From Alkalihalobacterium chitinilyticum (lineage in GTDB: Bacteria > Bacillota > Bacilli > Bacillales > Bacillaceae_F), in contig NZ_JAOTPO010000004.1 in assembly GCF_029028005.1 (NCBI RefSeq), positions 124,001-188,000 of the forward strand: a stretch of 64,000 bases of DNA, in the 5' to 3' direction. The notes below the pieces were generated by a model. The model was not told the origin of the DNA and ran no database searches. It saw only the letters and a list, made by a program, of their open reading frames with translations. Below are positions 1-9,021 of the stretch, piece after piece (the stretch's first letter is position 1; each line of letters starts with the position of its first letter). Position numbers and translations under genes: made by a program.

Positions 1-1
1 G

Positions 2-286
2 GTTGTATTAGAAGATGGTAATTACTTTGGGCATGGTTTTGGAATTATGAGTGGCCAAGAAATAATAGATTTTCTAAATACCCAGCGTAATCCAGGAAGT
101 GTTCAACCCGCTTATTTAGCAAGTATAGTTACAAGACCTTCCTTTAACAGATTGTCTAACCTCTCTATAACTCTACAAAGAGAGCGTACCGTTCCTAAAA
201 CGACACCTAGCGTAGTTCACCATAACAAAAATCGTATCTCGTCAGTACAGCATTTACACTATTGTAATATAGAGATTCAAAGTTAA
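2..286 (+). CDS. Partial or remnant reading frame at window edge
   Basis: The frame is open from base 2, so this may be the 3' end of a gene starting outside the window. The first in-frame ATG is at 47, but no ribosome binding site stands before it. The first ~45 residues (an acidic/aromatic stretch with FGHGFG, then EIIDFLN) look protein-like. The last ~40 residues are rich in Ser, Asn and His and look like noncoding sequence read through. I do not recognise a family. It could be a truncated gene that has lost its true C-terminus. Low certainty. Confidence 0.25.
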   Translation, partial: VVLEDGNYFGHGFGIMSGQEIIDFLNTQRNPGSVQPAYLASIVTRPSFNRLSNLSITLQRERTVPKTTPSVVHHNKNRISSVQHLHYCNIEIQS

Positions 287-409
287 AATACTCTATTTAA
301 GTTTAGAAGGCACCCAAGACACTAACCCATTTTTAAAGGAGACGGGCTCCACTTTCAATTAGGTGAGTATACTGTAGTGTAAATACACAACACGAAAGGA
401 TGTATAAAC

Positions 410-661
410 ATGTACGCAAACGTAAATGCAGCACCTTTTATGGGCGCAAACGTATCACCGATGATGATGGATAATGTATCACCTATGATGATGGATAATG
501 TACCTCCTACTATGACTGCTCCTATGGCTCACCACCCTTATATGGCGCCTTCTTATGGTTATGGGTGCCCTACTCCATCACGCGGAGTCGATAACTTTGT
601 ATTAATTGTTGTGTTGTTTATCTTGTTAATCATTGTAGGCGCGAGCTTCACAGCATACTAA
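410..661 (+). CDS. YjcZ-family small spore-associated protein with Met-rich repeat
   Basis: An 83-residue protein. Its C-terminus is the hydrophobic segment FVLIVVLFILLIIVGASF, the hallmark of the YjcZ/YtxC-like small sporulation proteins of Bacillaceae, which are thought to sit in the spore coat or forespore membrane. The N-terminal half is unusual: a duplicated SPMMMDNV block (about residues 15-30), then a Pro/Tyr/Gly-rich stretch. The start follows an AAAGGATG ribosome binding site. A paralogue with a shorter N-terminus and nearly the same tail lies at 39261-39413. Family membership is clear from the tail; the role is inferred from the family. Confidence 0.8.
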   Translation: MYANVNAAPFMGANVSPMMMDNVSPMMMDNVPPTMTAPMAHHPYMAPSYGYGCPTPSRGVDNFVLIVVLFILLIIVGASFTAY

Positions 662-703
662 TCGATAAACTATACTACAGTAAAATACTACTGCTTACTA
701 AAC

Positions 704-737
704 AAGGACATATTCTAATAGAATATGTCCTTGTTTT
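704..737 (+). terminator. Rho-independent terminator after the YjcZ gene
   Basis: Arms AAGGACATATTC (704-715) and GAATATGTCCTT (721-732) pair perfectly around a 5-base loop and are followed by a short T-rich stretch. It lies 43 bases past the upstream stop codon. It may also serve the convergent hydrolase gene. Confidence 0.8.
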
Positions 738-770
738 CACTTAATAATGTCACGGTTTCTATTATTTTCC

Positions 771-1610
771 TCATGTCCTGTAAAATTGATCGACCATTTG
801 TGCAAAATATTCCTTTTCTTCTAAGAAGGGGTTATGGTTACTTTTTTCAAATATGACTAAATTAGAAGTTGATATAAGGTTTTGGATTTCTAATGAAAAA
901 ATTAACGGACATTGCGAGTCAAATCGACCACAATAGATTTGAGTTGGTATGTTAATTAACTTTATCTTCTCTCTTAAATCGTAGCTCGGTAGCTCTTTAA
1001 AAGAAAAATAATCTAATCTTGATTGAACGACTCGACCACTACTTGGGGTTGAAAAATAATCATTAAATTTACTAGGGTCAAATAAAGACATTTCTGTCCA
1101 CTCTCTTCCCGCTATCACTCGTTGTTCCCTTGTAGATGTATTGGACTTCATGATTGCCAATAATTCTTTCAGTCTTGGGTTTATAGGATGTTCAGAACAA
1201 TAAATACTATCCTTATGCTCTATATATTCCTTGCTCGCTGCGGTTCCACCGATAAGCATCTTTGTAATTGATGTTGAAAAAAAACTTGCATAGGATAACC
1301 CTAGCATTCCTCCAGCAGAGTGCCCGGCAAATGCCCATTTTCGTAGCTTTAATGCTTTTCGTACAGCTTCTAAGTCCTTACTTGTTTCTACCAAACTTAA
1401 TTCTTCCTCATTAACCGTGCGACTTGAATTACCAGCATTCTTTAAGTTTACGAGATAAACGCGAAATAGCCGGATAAAGTGATCAGCAAAATAATTTCCT
1501 CTCTCATCAAACTCACTATATAAATGTGTAATGCAAATGGGGTCCCCTTCTCCTGCTGTAAAAACTTCGAAACTCCCTCTTTCTGTCTCAATCATCTCTT
1601 TATGCCACAT
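771..1610 (-). CDS. Alpha/beta-fold hydrolase
   Basis: A 279-residue single-domain alpha/beta hydrolase. The nucleophile elbow is GHSAGG (about residue 96, Ser nucleophile). A candidate acid is the Asp in CGRFDSQCP, and the His in KSNHNPF completes the triad near the C-terminus. No signal peptide is present, so the enzyme should be cytoplasmic. The start follows GGAAGGGGGAAG. It lies 39 bp downstream of the anti-sigma gene on the same strand, so it may be a third gene of that ECF locus. The fold does not reveal the substrate; proline iminopeptidase-like enzymes and esterases share this layout. Confidence 0.8.
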   Translation of the reverse strand: MWHKEMIETERGSFEVFTAGEGDPICITHLYSEFDERGNYFADHFIRLFRVYLVNLKNAGNSSRTVNEEELSLVETSKDLEAVRKALKLRKWAFAGHSAGGMLGLSYASFFSTSITKMLIGGTAASKEYIEHKDSIYCSEHPINPRLKELLAIMKSNTSTREQRVIAGREWTEMSLFDPSKFNDYFSTPSSGRVVQSRLDYFSFKELPSYDLREKIKLINIPTQIYCGRFDSQCPLIFSLEIQNLISTSNLVIFEKSNHNPFLEEKEYFAQMVDQFYRT

Positions 1611-1649
1611 AAAGCTTCCCCCTTCCAGTAAGGCCTTTTCAGAAACAAC

Positions 1650-3254
1650 CTACCGTAAATCAACTTCAATTTTTTTATTGTTCCATTTATTTTTTTGATA
1701 TTCTATGATTTGAATTCCAATTGGTTGGATTACTTCCATCGTTTCATCCTCACTCCAAACTGTTACATCACTTTCAGTTGTAAAGTACTGTGGCTCCTCT
1801 AACTCATTCATACGATAAAGGTAATCTAGGGCTTCGTACGTTTGACCATATGCATCTACTATTACTCCATTAGTACCAATCGTTGAACTATAAAATTTAT
1901 AAGGGTCATCATCATATATTAATTCAAACCAGTACGAACCATATTGTCTGTCACTGTTTACCTCTTCAATCATTTTAAATGTTGTCGGGTTGCCTAAATG
2001 GATGTCCTCTATCGAAGTCTTAGTTCCTAAGTACTCAAACGAATAGTCCTCTTCAAAGTCAAAAAGGATCTCCTTATCATCCTGTACTTGAACGACGTAA
2101 CCATCAATATGAATAAATATTTCTTCAGGTTGCAAGAGATACATTGAATCAAAAGCTACTTCAGAAAAGACAATTGTCCCCCCTACGGTCGATGAATTAT
2201 TTCCAAATAATATAGGTGATCGTTCATACATCCTTCCGCCAGCTTCAATCCCTTGAAATTGAATGTGAATTAATTTTTCAACAAGACCACTACTGCGTGG
2301 TTGATAGGATAAGATCGTCATCGTCGGGGCAATCGTTATTTTATCAAACTTAACCTTGTGTCCATCCAGTTCTACATCAACATTCATCTCTTTAACAACC
2401 ATAGGATGCTTCTGAATGGGAATATCAAAGGTCCAGTTCCCAGAAAACCTCTCATTGTCTTCACTTGGAGCAATATTCATTTTATTACTTTCTTTCCAAT
2501 CGGATAAAACCTCTGCAAGTTGAGTTAACTGTAGAGAAATCACTCCCTCTTCCACACCCATTGGAGACACCCCTAATCTTCCTTTTACAATAAAGTCCTC
2601 ATCTGAATGTAATCGGACATGGCTTCGAAGTGGGGTAGATGTATACGGATCTGCCCAGTATTCATCCGTGTTTAGGATTTCAATACCATCAACAAAATCC
2701 ATCATATAATAACCTTGATCTGACAAATCTTCAATCTCATAATAAATATGGGTTTGAAGATCGTCTGCAACAACGTTTGTTATCGTTACTTTTACATCAC
2801 CGCTCACTTTCTCTATGTTAAGCCGTTCACCTACACCTTGTGCAATACTTTCATCCACTTGTTGTTGATGGTTCACTGAATGTTGCTTCCACCAGTCAAA
2901 CAAACCGCTAAAGCCATTCGTTGCAAATGCAGTACCGATAAATAAAAAACTAAATAGAATGGCTGTAACCCATGCAACTGGTCGAAAGATCTCAAGGATC
3001 TTCCTTTTTGATTTTGGTTTTGGGGTTGGTTTAGAGGTTTGAATTTTTTCTTTTATGGATCTCATAAAATTATCGGGTGGTTTTACATGGTTCTTTTCGT
3101 CATTGAAAATAGACATCATTTGTTGGAGATCCATATATTCTTCTCTACAGTCTTCACACTCATTTAAGTGATGTTCGAAACTTCTCGTTTCTTCTTCACC
3201 TAAACGACCTTCGATATAGTTAAGGACATGTTCTTCACACCTTTTGCAACTCAT
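1650..3254 (-). CDS. Zinc-finger anti-sigma factor with extracytoplasmic DUF4179-like domain
   Basis: A 534-residue one-pass membrane protein. Residues 1-45 form a zf-HC2 anti-sigma domain: C3 and C6, then H29-x3-C33-x2-C36. A transmembrane helix covers about residues 92-111 (WVTAILFSFLFIGTAFA). The rest is a long extracellular beta-rich domain of the DUF4179/DUF5643 type found in Bacillus anti-sigma factors. It starts 2 bp after the sigma gene stop, with AGGGGAAT as binding site, so the two are translationally linked. It should hold the ECF sigma factor inactive until an envelope signal arrives. The signal cannot be read from sequence. Confidence 0.88.
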   Translation of the reverse strand: MSCKRCEEHVLNYIEGRLGEEETRSFEHHLNECEDCREEYMDLQQMMSIFNDEKNHVKPPDNFMRSIKEKIQTSKPTPKPKSKRKILEIFRPVAWVTAILFSFLFIGTAFATNGFSGLFDWWKQHSVNHQQQVDESIAQGVGERLNIEKVSGDVKVTITNVVADDLQTHIYYEIEDLSDQGYYMMDFVDGIEILNTDEYWADPYTSTPLRSHVRLHSDEDFIVKGRLGVSPMGVEEGVISLQLTQLAEVLSDWKESNKMNIAPSEDNERFSGNWTFDIPIQKHPMVVKEMNVDVELDGHKVKFDKITIAPTMTILSYQPRSSGLVEKLIHIQFQGIEAGGRMYERSPILFGNNSSTVGGTIVFSEVAFDSMYLLQPEEIFIHIDGYVVQVQDDKEILFDFEEDYSFEYLGTKTSIEDIHLGNPTTFKMIEEVNSDRQYGSYWFELIYDDDPYKFYSSTIGTNGVIVDAYGQTYEALDYLYRMNELEEPQYFTTESDVTVWSEDETMEVIQPIGIQIIEYQKNKWNNKKIEVDLR

Positions 3255-3256
3255 GG

Positions 3257-3763
3257 CTATTCCCCTTTCTGTAATTCTTTTCTTAGTAGCCTGAGACCTC
3301 GATAAATTCTTGATTTTACAGTACCCGTTGGAACTTGTAGAAGCGCTGCAATCTCTTCTTGTGAGAAGTCACTTAAAAACTTTAGGATAATAACTTCTTT
3401 ATACGGTTCTTCCAACAGCATAACTCCATTCATAATGTCCATTTTCAGTTCTGGCTCATGGGGTAAGGTTGCTGCTACTTGAGGCATCTCTTGTTGATTT
3501 CGCTGCATTTTCCGATAAACCGCCTTACATTCATTCATAAAAATCGATGTAACCCACGTTTCGAAATACTGTTCTTTTTTTAATTGATTGATATTTTCAT
3601 AAACTTTAATAATCGTATTATGAAACACATCTTCAACATCATGATGGCTGTGCAAAAAGGCCCAGCCTACTTTATAAAATTTTTGTTCACGTTCGGAAAA
3701 CCAGTTAATAAGCGCCTCCATATCCTGCTTTTTAATGCGCTTGATGATATCTTTATTTACCAC
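3257..3763 (-). CDS. ECF-type RNA polymerase sigma factor
   Basis: A 168-residue ECF sigma factor. Region 2 includes HDVEDVFHNTIIKVYENI (core binding and -10 recognition). Region 4 has the helix-turn-helix FSQEEIAALLQVPTGTVKSR, which binds the -35 element. The start is GTG, chosen because GAGAGGGAGG lies just upstream. It is the first gene of the sigma/anti-sigma pair and probably controls its own transcription from a promoter at about 3796-3823. The function as an envelope-stress sigma factor is inferred from the membrane anti-sigma partner. Confidence 0.92.
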   Translation of the reverse strand: MVNKDIIKRIKKQDMEALINWFSEREQKFYKVGWAFLHSHHDVEDVFHNTIIKVYENINQLKKEQYFETWVTSIFMNECKAVYRKMQRNQQEMPQVAATLPHEPELKMDIMNGVMLLEEPYKEVIILKFLSDFSQEEIAALLQVPTGTVKSRIYRGLRLLRKELQKGE

Positions 3764-3795
3764 AAGTTCCTCCCTCTCCTTTCACTATCACCAAT

Positions 3796-3823
3796 TAGAG
3801 TTTTATGCCTCCTAAAAAGTTCC
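3796..3823 (-). promoter_or_regulatory. Candidate ECF autoregulatory promoter
   Basis: On the minus strand GGAACT followed by a T run, then CTCTAA 17 bases on, resembles ECF -35/-10 elements (consensus about GGAAC and CGTCTA). It lies about 33 bases upstream of the sigma gene start. The -10 match is partial. Confidence 0.35.
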
Positions 3824-4000
3824 CAAATAATTCATCTTTTTCAAATTGTTTATTAAACGATATAAAACACATTTACCTGCTGCCGAAAAAAATGAACGAT
3901 CATCGAAGGGTATTTATTGTAATGTGCATCCGGGGAAACCTACAAAAAATTCACGCATTCGAATTTAACAACTTGCAAAACTAATTACAGTATAAACGCA

Positions 4001-4031
4001 TTAAAAAGGGGCGAAGTCTGTTCTTCGTCCC
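4001..4031 (-). terminator. Terminator of the phosphotransferase gene
   Basis: On the minus strand GGGACGAAG and CTTCGCCCC pair (one mismatch) around a 6-base loop, followed by TTTTT. It lies ~80 bases past the stop of the upstream minus-strand gene. Confidence 0.7.
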
Positions 4032-4110
4032 AATAATTATCATATATTATAATCACACGCTTCACGTTTGTTGAAGATGATGTTTTCCTAACAAAATTCA
4101 AGTAAAATCA

Positions 4111-5409
4111 TCACATACTATCGAGAGCTTTTATCCACTCGTTTACGTAGCCATCAATAATTTGCTGCTTATCCCAATTGTCATGAAAAGATGGGAAAAT
4201 AAATGTTTGATACACAGTTAGATAATAAGCGGGTGCAATTAGTTTTACTAGCTCAAATTCTTGAACCAACTTTTCCTTTGAATTAAACACTGTCCACTTA
4301 TTTAAGTATTCATCTAACAAGGTTAAAGAAATTTTCTGTGAAAATAGATGTTCAACTTCTTCCAAGAATACAACAATACTTAAAAATGGATGTGAAAGTG
4401 AACAATCTGACCAATCATATATTATTGGTTTTCCGTTTTGAACAATAATATTACCTCCAAAGAAATCACCATGATCTAAAGAAAGGGGTACTTTCGTCGA
4501 TATTAATGACCTTGACTTTTCTAATATGATAGGAGCACTAGTAATTAACTTGTTGTATGTTTCACTACTAATCTCATTTTTATTAGCTAATTGTTGCAGT
4601 GAACCATCTAGATAATCTTGAAGAATATTAGGGATAGGTCTAATAGGACATTTTAATTTTTCTAGTTCATTTCGATGTAAAGCTGAATGTTTTTGAATAT
4701 CTGCCAACCTTAAAATGGATTGTTTCCAATACTCCATTTTTTTTGTTCTTCCAAGTAATGGCCCTCGTATCGCTTTCATAACATACCACTTTTTCTCGAC
4801 CTCTATATTAATTATTTCTGGTACATCGGATGGGTGATTTTGAAATAAAAAAAGACTTATAGAAGGTTCGTGGGAAAATATATTTGGTACAGCTTTAAAA
4901 TAATAACTTTTTCTCGCAGTATCAACTTTAAATAGTGCGGATCTTTCCCAATTCCTTACTTGCTCAATGCTGATTGACTCATCTGGAATTATATTTTCAA
5001 GCCACATTTCCATTTTATTTCTCCAACCGATCATAAACCATGGAAAGAGAGTTTCATTTGAAGGTGATAACCATTCTTGTAATATTTCATTCTCCCAACG
5101 ACTAAAACCATCGAATTGATTAATATCAGTAATTTGTAACCACCTGGTCTTCGAAGACACTAATGTATCTCTTCTTAATAGTTCGATTATATAAACGCGT
5201 TGCTCACCCTTTTGGGAGAAACATTTTAATACATTTGTCTTGATATTATATTCTTTCTCAAGATACCGATTAATATGATTCGTTACTGCAACATGTGAAA
5301 TTATAGGCTTGTAAGATGGGAGTGAAATACCATTTTTATCGGCAATTACTAATATTGCATGATCTTCTTTACTATAAATTATAAACTTATACAATAATCC
5401 ATTACCCAT
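4111..5409 (-). CDS. APH/choline-kinase-like phosphotransferase with extra N-terminal domain
   Basis: A 432-residue protein. The C-terminal ~280 residues form an aminoglycoside-phosphotransferase (kinase-like) fold: the catalytic loop LDHGDFFGGN (about residues 309-318) carries the Asp and Asn of Brenner's motif, and IIYDWSD supplies the metal-binding Asp. The first ~115 residues form a separate domain. Its strand pattern and W-x-x-I ending recall a Nudix fold, but no Nudix box (REx2EE) is present. The start follows GGGAG 9 bases away. It is a single gene with its own terminator. The substrate is unknown; resistance, choline or sugar-kinase roles are all possible. Confidence 0.75.
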   Translation of the reverse strand: MGNGLLYKFIIYSKEDHAILVIADKNGISLPSYKPIISHVAVTNHINRYLEKEYNIKTNVLKCFSQKGEQRVYIIELLRRDTLVSSKTRWLQITDINQFDGFSRWENEILQEWLSPSNETLFPWFMIGWRNKMEMWLENIIPDESISIEQVRNWERSALFKVDTARKSYYFKAVPNIFSHEPSISLFLFQNHPSDVPEIINIEVEKKWYVMKAIRGPLLGRTKKMEYWKQSILRLADIQKHSALHRNELEKLKCPIRPIPNILQDYLDGSLQQLANKNEISSETYNKLITSAPIILEKSRSLISTKVPLSLDHGDFFGGNIIVQNGKPIIYDWSDCSLSHPFLSIVVFLEEVEHLFSQKISLTLLDEYLNKWTVFNSKEKLVQEFELVKLIAPAYYLTVYQTFIFPSFHDNWDKQQIIDGYVNEWIKALDSM

Positions 5410-5664
5410 ACTATTATACTCCCTGTCTAAAATATCTTACTTATACTATTCTCACTGAAGAGTCACAGACCCATTATTTAGAAGAATTCGATGCTAGACC
5501 AATAGTAGCGTCCTTCACCTTCTTCAATCATTGTTTTATTTAAACTTCTTCTATCTACTTTAATTTTTATTGTATTTTAAAACGAACTAGATTTACCAGT
5601 TTCTATATAATACCATAAATATATGAGAAATTTTTTACTTTTCTAAAAGATAGGAGCCGTTAAA

Positions 5665-6018
5665 ATGAATAGAGATTGGTTTGGAGATATTTTGAAAGAA
5701 AATGAGAAGAGCGGTGAGCGATTAAAAGGAATGGGAAAACCGCTTTCAAGAGAAACACTCGAAGGAAATGTACTTGATCGTACCGTGAAAAACGCAGGAT
5801 ATTTACCAGAATGGGTATCGTTACAACAGGAAGTTCGTTCTCGCTTAATTACGCTCATTCCTAACTTGCAAAACGTCGACAGAAAAGATGAGATCGATCA
5901 AGAAATTGACGCCATCAACATTCTAGTGAAAAAATACAATAAAATATGCCCTGCACCCATGCAAAAAATGCTAATCACACGGGAATTAGCTGAAACTCAA
6001 CTGAAACGTTGGGAGTAG
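5665..6018 (+). CDS. DUF1992 (DnaJ-homologue subfamily C member 28-like) protein
   Basis: A 117-residue protein matching the DUF1992 family throughout. Diagnostic parts are the N-terminal GKGKPL-type loop (here GMGKPLS), the NAGYLPEWV motif near residue 50, and a helical tail. The family is small, cytoplasmic, widespread in bacteria and of unknown biochemical role; despite its name it lacks a J domain. The start follows TAGGAG. The overlapping frame on the other strand is a shadow. Confidence 0.85.
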   Translation: MNRDWFGDILKENEKSGERLKGMGKPLSRETLEGNVLDRTVKNAGYLPEWVSLQQEVRSRLITLIPNLQNVDRKDEIDQEIDAINILVKKYNKICPAPMQKMLITRELAETQLKRWE

Positions 6019-6056
6019 CAGCACCATCTATTAGATAAAATAGGTGTTACATAGTG

Positions 6057-6106
6057 TTATTGTCCGATTTCATTGATTTATTGTCCGAATTCTAATTTTA
6101 TTGTCC
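6057..6106. repeat. Short tandem array of TTATTGTCC units, 20-21 bp apart
   Basis: TTATTGTCC begins at 6057, 6078 and 6098. Each is followed by AT-rich sequence (GATTTC, GAATTC, AAAATG). The spacings of 21 and 20 bases equal about two turns of DNA. It lies between two convergent genes, so a promoter role is unlikely. It resembles in format the 21-bp array at 33990-34094. Confidence 0.6.
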
Positions 6107-6182
6107 AAAATGTGAAAATGCCAAACCCAAAACACCAGAAGCACGAAATACACTGCTTCATCACTTTTATACCAAACAAAAA

Positions 6183-6217
6183 AATCCAGGGTGCGCCTTC
6201 GCCCCTGGATTTTTTTG
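6183..6217 (-). terminator. Bidirectional terminator between convergent genes
   Basis: AATCCAGGG and CCCTGGATT pair across an 11-base loop, with A runs on the left and T runs on the right. It can therefore end transcription of the peptidase gene (minus) and of read-through from the left. Confidence 0.85.
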
Positions 6218-6224
6218 TTTCATA

Positions 6225-7811
6225 TTAATTTTCGTTTAGTTTGCAATACGCATCCACAAAAAATTGCGGGTTAAGCGGTTGACCTGTTACTTTTTCTATT
6301 TTTTCATTCCAATGATATTTTGATCCTGGTTTGAAAAACTCTTCTCTTAGGAAATTCCCAACAGTTGGTGTAAAAAATTGATCTGACAAATCTGTCTTAA
6401 TATATTGATGAAGCTGAGCAGAAGTCAGTTCTCCTAATAAGTAATTTTGATAGTAAACGGGTGCTAACGTAAAGTGAATTTTTGCTGCCCAGTCTGGTAG
6501 GTTTCGATCTTCTGGTGCATTTACTAACTGAATGTCACTTACTAACTTCCACCAAAGGGCATTTAAGTCTTGATCTGGATTTTCATATAACTCTTTTTCA
6601 AAGAAGACAAACGTGATAATCCAACGGGCAGAAATTAACATTTTTAGTTGCTCGTATTTTTCAAGAGCCGGTGCCAGTGTGTCAAGTTGCTTATCGTCTA
6701 GCTTCAAGAAAGTAGATAACCACTCGCGATTTTCAGTCATTTTTCCAAATAACATCGCAATCGCCTCTGTTGTTAACGTATGAGCCGGTGCTCTTAAAAC
6801 GTACGGTAATTTTGTATCTAAATATTTGAAGTATGCCGCATGTCCAAACTCGTGTAACATCGTACCCATCCAGTAAGAGTTCGGTTGATTGTTACATAGG
6901 ACGCGTGTGTCACCTTCTCTGTCCAAATCCATACAGAAAGCTGTTGGATTTTTACCTGGACGAGGGTTTAGATCACTTTTCGCATATAAGTCTTCAATAG
7001 GAATATTCATGGCTGCAAATGTATCAGCCGTTAATTTCTCAAGATCTTCATTTTTAAAATACGGATCTAAATTCGTTTCTTCTGTAGCCGGCGCTTCTTG
7101 GAAAAATGGATCAACATAATGCCACGGACGAAGGTCAGAAACATCCATTCCAAACTTAGCAGCTAATTGCTCATCCAACTCACTCTTTAATTGACGGTAC
7201 GTGTCATTTGATAAGTCAACTAACTTTTGGAAGATAGCAAAAATCTCTTCTCGATCCAATTCCTGATTTTCAAATGACATTTCATGGTAGTTATTATATC
7301 CTACCGCTTTGGCGGCTTCATTTCGTTTCATGACTAATGTTAATAGTTTTTCCTCGACGACTTGACCGACTTCTTTAGATGCTTTCCATGCGTCTTCACG
7401 TTCTTGCAAGTCCTCACTGTTTAACAAAATATTACGAACGTCATTGGCCGATAACTTCTTCCCATTCACTTCTGGTTCGTATGTATTAAACATGTGGTTC
7501 AGCTCAGCTGAAAGTTGCGACAGCTCTTGTAAGCTTTCTTTAGGAAGTTGATTTTCTTTAAACTGACTTTGCAAAGCTTCTAGTTGACGTGTTTCGATCG
7601 CCGTTAATTCCGATTCTCTTAAATAGTTTTGAACCGCGTTAAACAGTTCACTGTTGGAAAAATAAGTACGAAACTCAGTTTGCGCTTCACCTACTTTATC
7701 CGCCCACTCTTTTTCCCCCGTTGTTTGTGCCATCCAACTAGTATTTGTAATATTACGATATAGCTTTTCAACCATCAAATTTTGATCTTTTAAAAATTGT
7801 TGTACGGTCAT
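6225..7811 (-). CDS. Zinc metallopeptidase, M2 (peptidyl-dipeptidase A)-like
   Basis: A 528-residue, mostly helical gluzincin. The zinc site is H320-E321-F-G-H324, with the third ligand probably the Glu in HTLTTEAIAM about 24 residues on. The C-terminal block RNLPDWAAKIHFTLAPVYYQ, with its alternating helices, resembles bacterial M2-family enzymes (relatives of angiotensin-converting enzyme) more than M3 oligoendopeptidases, but I cannot separate the two without a search. No signal peptide is present, so it should act on cytoplasmic peptides. The start follows TTGGAGGAAGACGA. It is a single-gene unit. Confidence 0.8.
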   Translation of the reverse strand: MTVQQFLKDQNLMVEKLYRNITNTSWMAQTTGEKEWADKVGEAQTEFRTYFSNSELFNAVQNYLRESELTAIETRQLEALQSQFKENQLPKESLQELSQLSAELNHMFNTYEPEVNGKKLSANDVRNILLNSEDLQEREDAWKASKEVGQVVEEKLLTLVMKRNEAAKAVGYNNYHEMSFENQELDREEIFAIFQKLVDLSNDTYRQLKSELDEQLAAKFGMDVSDLRPWHYVDPFFQEAPATEETNLDPYFKNEDLEKLTADTFAAMNIPIEDLYAKSDLNPRPGKNPTAFCMDLDREGDTRVLCNNQPNSYWMGTMLHEFGHAAYFKYLDTKLPYVLRAPAHTLTTEAIAMLFGKMTENREWLSTFLKLDDKQLDTLAPALEKYEQLKMLISARWIITFVFFEKELYENPDQDLNALWWKLVSDIQLVNAPEDRNLPDWAAKIHFTLAPVYYQNYLLGELTSAQLHQYIKTDLSDQFFTPTVGNFLREEFFKPGSKYHWNEKIEKVTGQPLNPQFFVDAYCKLNEN

Positions 7812-7920
7812 TCGTCTTCCTCCAATTTAAAAATGATATGATGAGTAGTTTAAAAATTGCTTTTAATATAATACTATACTAAAAAACCACTTGGACGCTA
7901 ATCATTTTCTCTTTATTTTT

Positions 7921-8121
7921 CTAAAATTTGATAATCTTTTGTTTTGGATGAATTATCAATGTATAGTTTAAGAATAAAGTTAGGAAGAGAAGCACTGAAA
8001 ATAGGATCAACAATACTAGTTGCCATTGAGAATAACTAGAACTAAATCTACTCACATTAAAGATACTTATCATTACAAGTATAAGTATTGGCAGCTTTGA
8101 TGTTTTAGCTGTAAACACCAT
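7921..8121 (-). CDS. Small membrane protein with two predicted helices
   Basis: A 66-residue protein with two hydrophobic segments (about residues 9-24 and 33-53) and a basic tail. I chose ATG at 8121 rather than the ATG at 8127, because GGGAGG lies 8-9 bases before the former but only 2-3 before the latter. No family is recognised. Confidence 0.55.
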   Translation of the reverse strand: MVFTAKTSKLPILILVMISIFNVSRFSSSYSQWQLVLLILFSVLLFLTLFLNYTLIIHPKQKIIKF

Positions 8122-8216
8122 GCGCATGCCTCCCTTCTATCGTATTCTCTTTTATACGAAAAATTGCTATATCCTATTACAAAATTTTTTGGGATTATAT
8201 AATAAATACTAAATAG

Positions 8217-8405
8217 TTAGCTTTGCTTCTTCTCTAGCTTTTGTAAAATATCTTCCATTTTTTCCTCCATACGTTTCACGCGCTTTTTGTTCTCGATGGT
8301 AGTCCTTATGAAAAACACAATCAGCATAATAATACCTATTAATACTGCTAAACTAAGTAATTGGAAAATGGCATCAAATACATTAAATTGAATTTCACCA
8401 AACAT
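8217..8405 (-). CDS. DUF4083-like small membrane protein
   Basis: A 62-residue protein. One transmembrane helix (about residues 11-33) is followed by a basic coiled coil ending in MEDILQKLEKKQS. This layout resembles the DUF4083 family of Bacillaceae, whose members have one helix and a charged tail and no known function. A clear GAGGTGAT ribosome binding site precedes the start. Confidence 0.6.
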   Translation of the reverse strand: MFGEIQFNVFDAIFQLLSLAVLIGIIMLIVFFIRTTIENKKRVKRMEEKMEDILQKLEKKQS

Positions 8406-8525
8406 CTCGTATCACCTCGTGTCTTTTTTTTATTTGCATAATGTTGGAGATCCGTTTTTTCTAACAGCCTCTACTTTGACTCCTGTATTCTTCTAGTTCC
8501 TCACTTACAATTACTGAGAACCGTG

Positions 8526-8948
8526 CTAATCATAAAACTCCATATGCTCTTTATCTTGTTTATAGTAATTGATTCGGTCTTGCAGCGTACCCGTATGCAA
8601 TTCGAATTTGTGACCATCAGGATCTGTAAAATAGATTGATTTCCGATCTCTTTCATCTCTAGGGCGTCCCGAAAGGATGTTCACACCTAGCTTTTCTAGC
8701 TTCTCGTACATTAGATCGTAATCGGCTTCTTCTATTGAAAATGCGATATGCGTGTAAGATTGCTTGATTTCCTGACGCGGAATATCCTTTTCTTCATTCA
8801 AGGCTAGCCACATCCCATTTAGGTCAAAATAAGCTGTCGTTCTCCCTTTTACTAGCAATCTGGCATCAAAAACCTCTCGAAAAAAATGAATGGAATGCTC
8901 TAAATCAGACACCGAAAATAAAAAATGATTCAGTCCCTTAATGGACAC
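8526..8948 (-). CDS. fosB: FosB metallothiol transferase (fosfomycin-modifying)
   Basis: A 140-residue VOC-fold protein that matches FosB along its full length. The three metal ligands are visible as H8 (GLNHFLFSV), H67 (YTHIAFS) and E116 (KFELHTG). FosB enzymes of Bacillaceae join bacillithiol (or L-cysteine) to the epoxide of fosfomycin and inactivate it. The [19 protein letters not shown] stretch is typical of the family. The start is GTG after GAGGTGAG. The gene stands alone, as chromosomal fosB usually does. Family assignment is firm; actual resistance is untested. Confidence 0.92.
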   Translation of the reverse strand: MSIKGLNHFLFSVSDLEHSIHFFREVFDARLLVKGRTTAYFDLNGMWLALNEEKDIPRQEIKQSYTHIAFSIEEADYDLMYEKLEKLGVNILSGRPRDERDRKSIYFTDPDGHKFELHTGTLQDRINYYKQDKEHMEFYD

Positions 8949-9021
8949 ACTCTCACCTCAACTCTTTTATGCTTCACATGTTTGTGCTCTTACTGAGACT
9001 AGATAATCTCCCATAAAACCC

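Larger units (their letters stand above)
3764..4110. other. Gene-free interval between sigma locus and phosphotransferase
   Basis: This interval holds the candidate ECF promoter near 3800 and the terminator at 4001-4031. I see no ORF with a ribosome binding site, no repeat and no RNA gene in the remaining ~200 bases. Confidence 0.5.
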
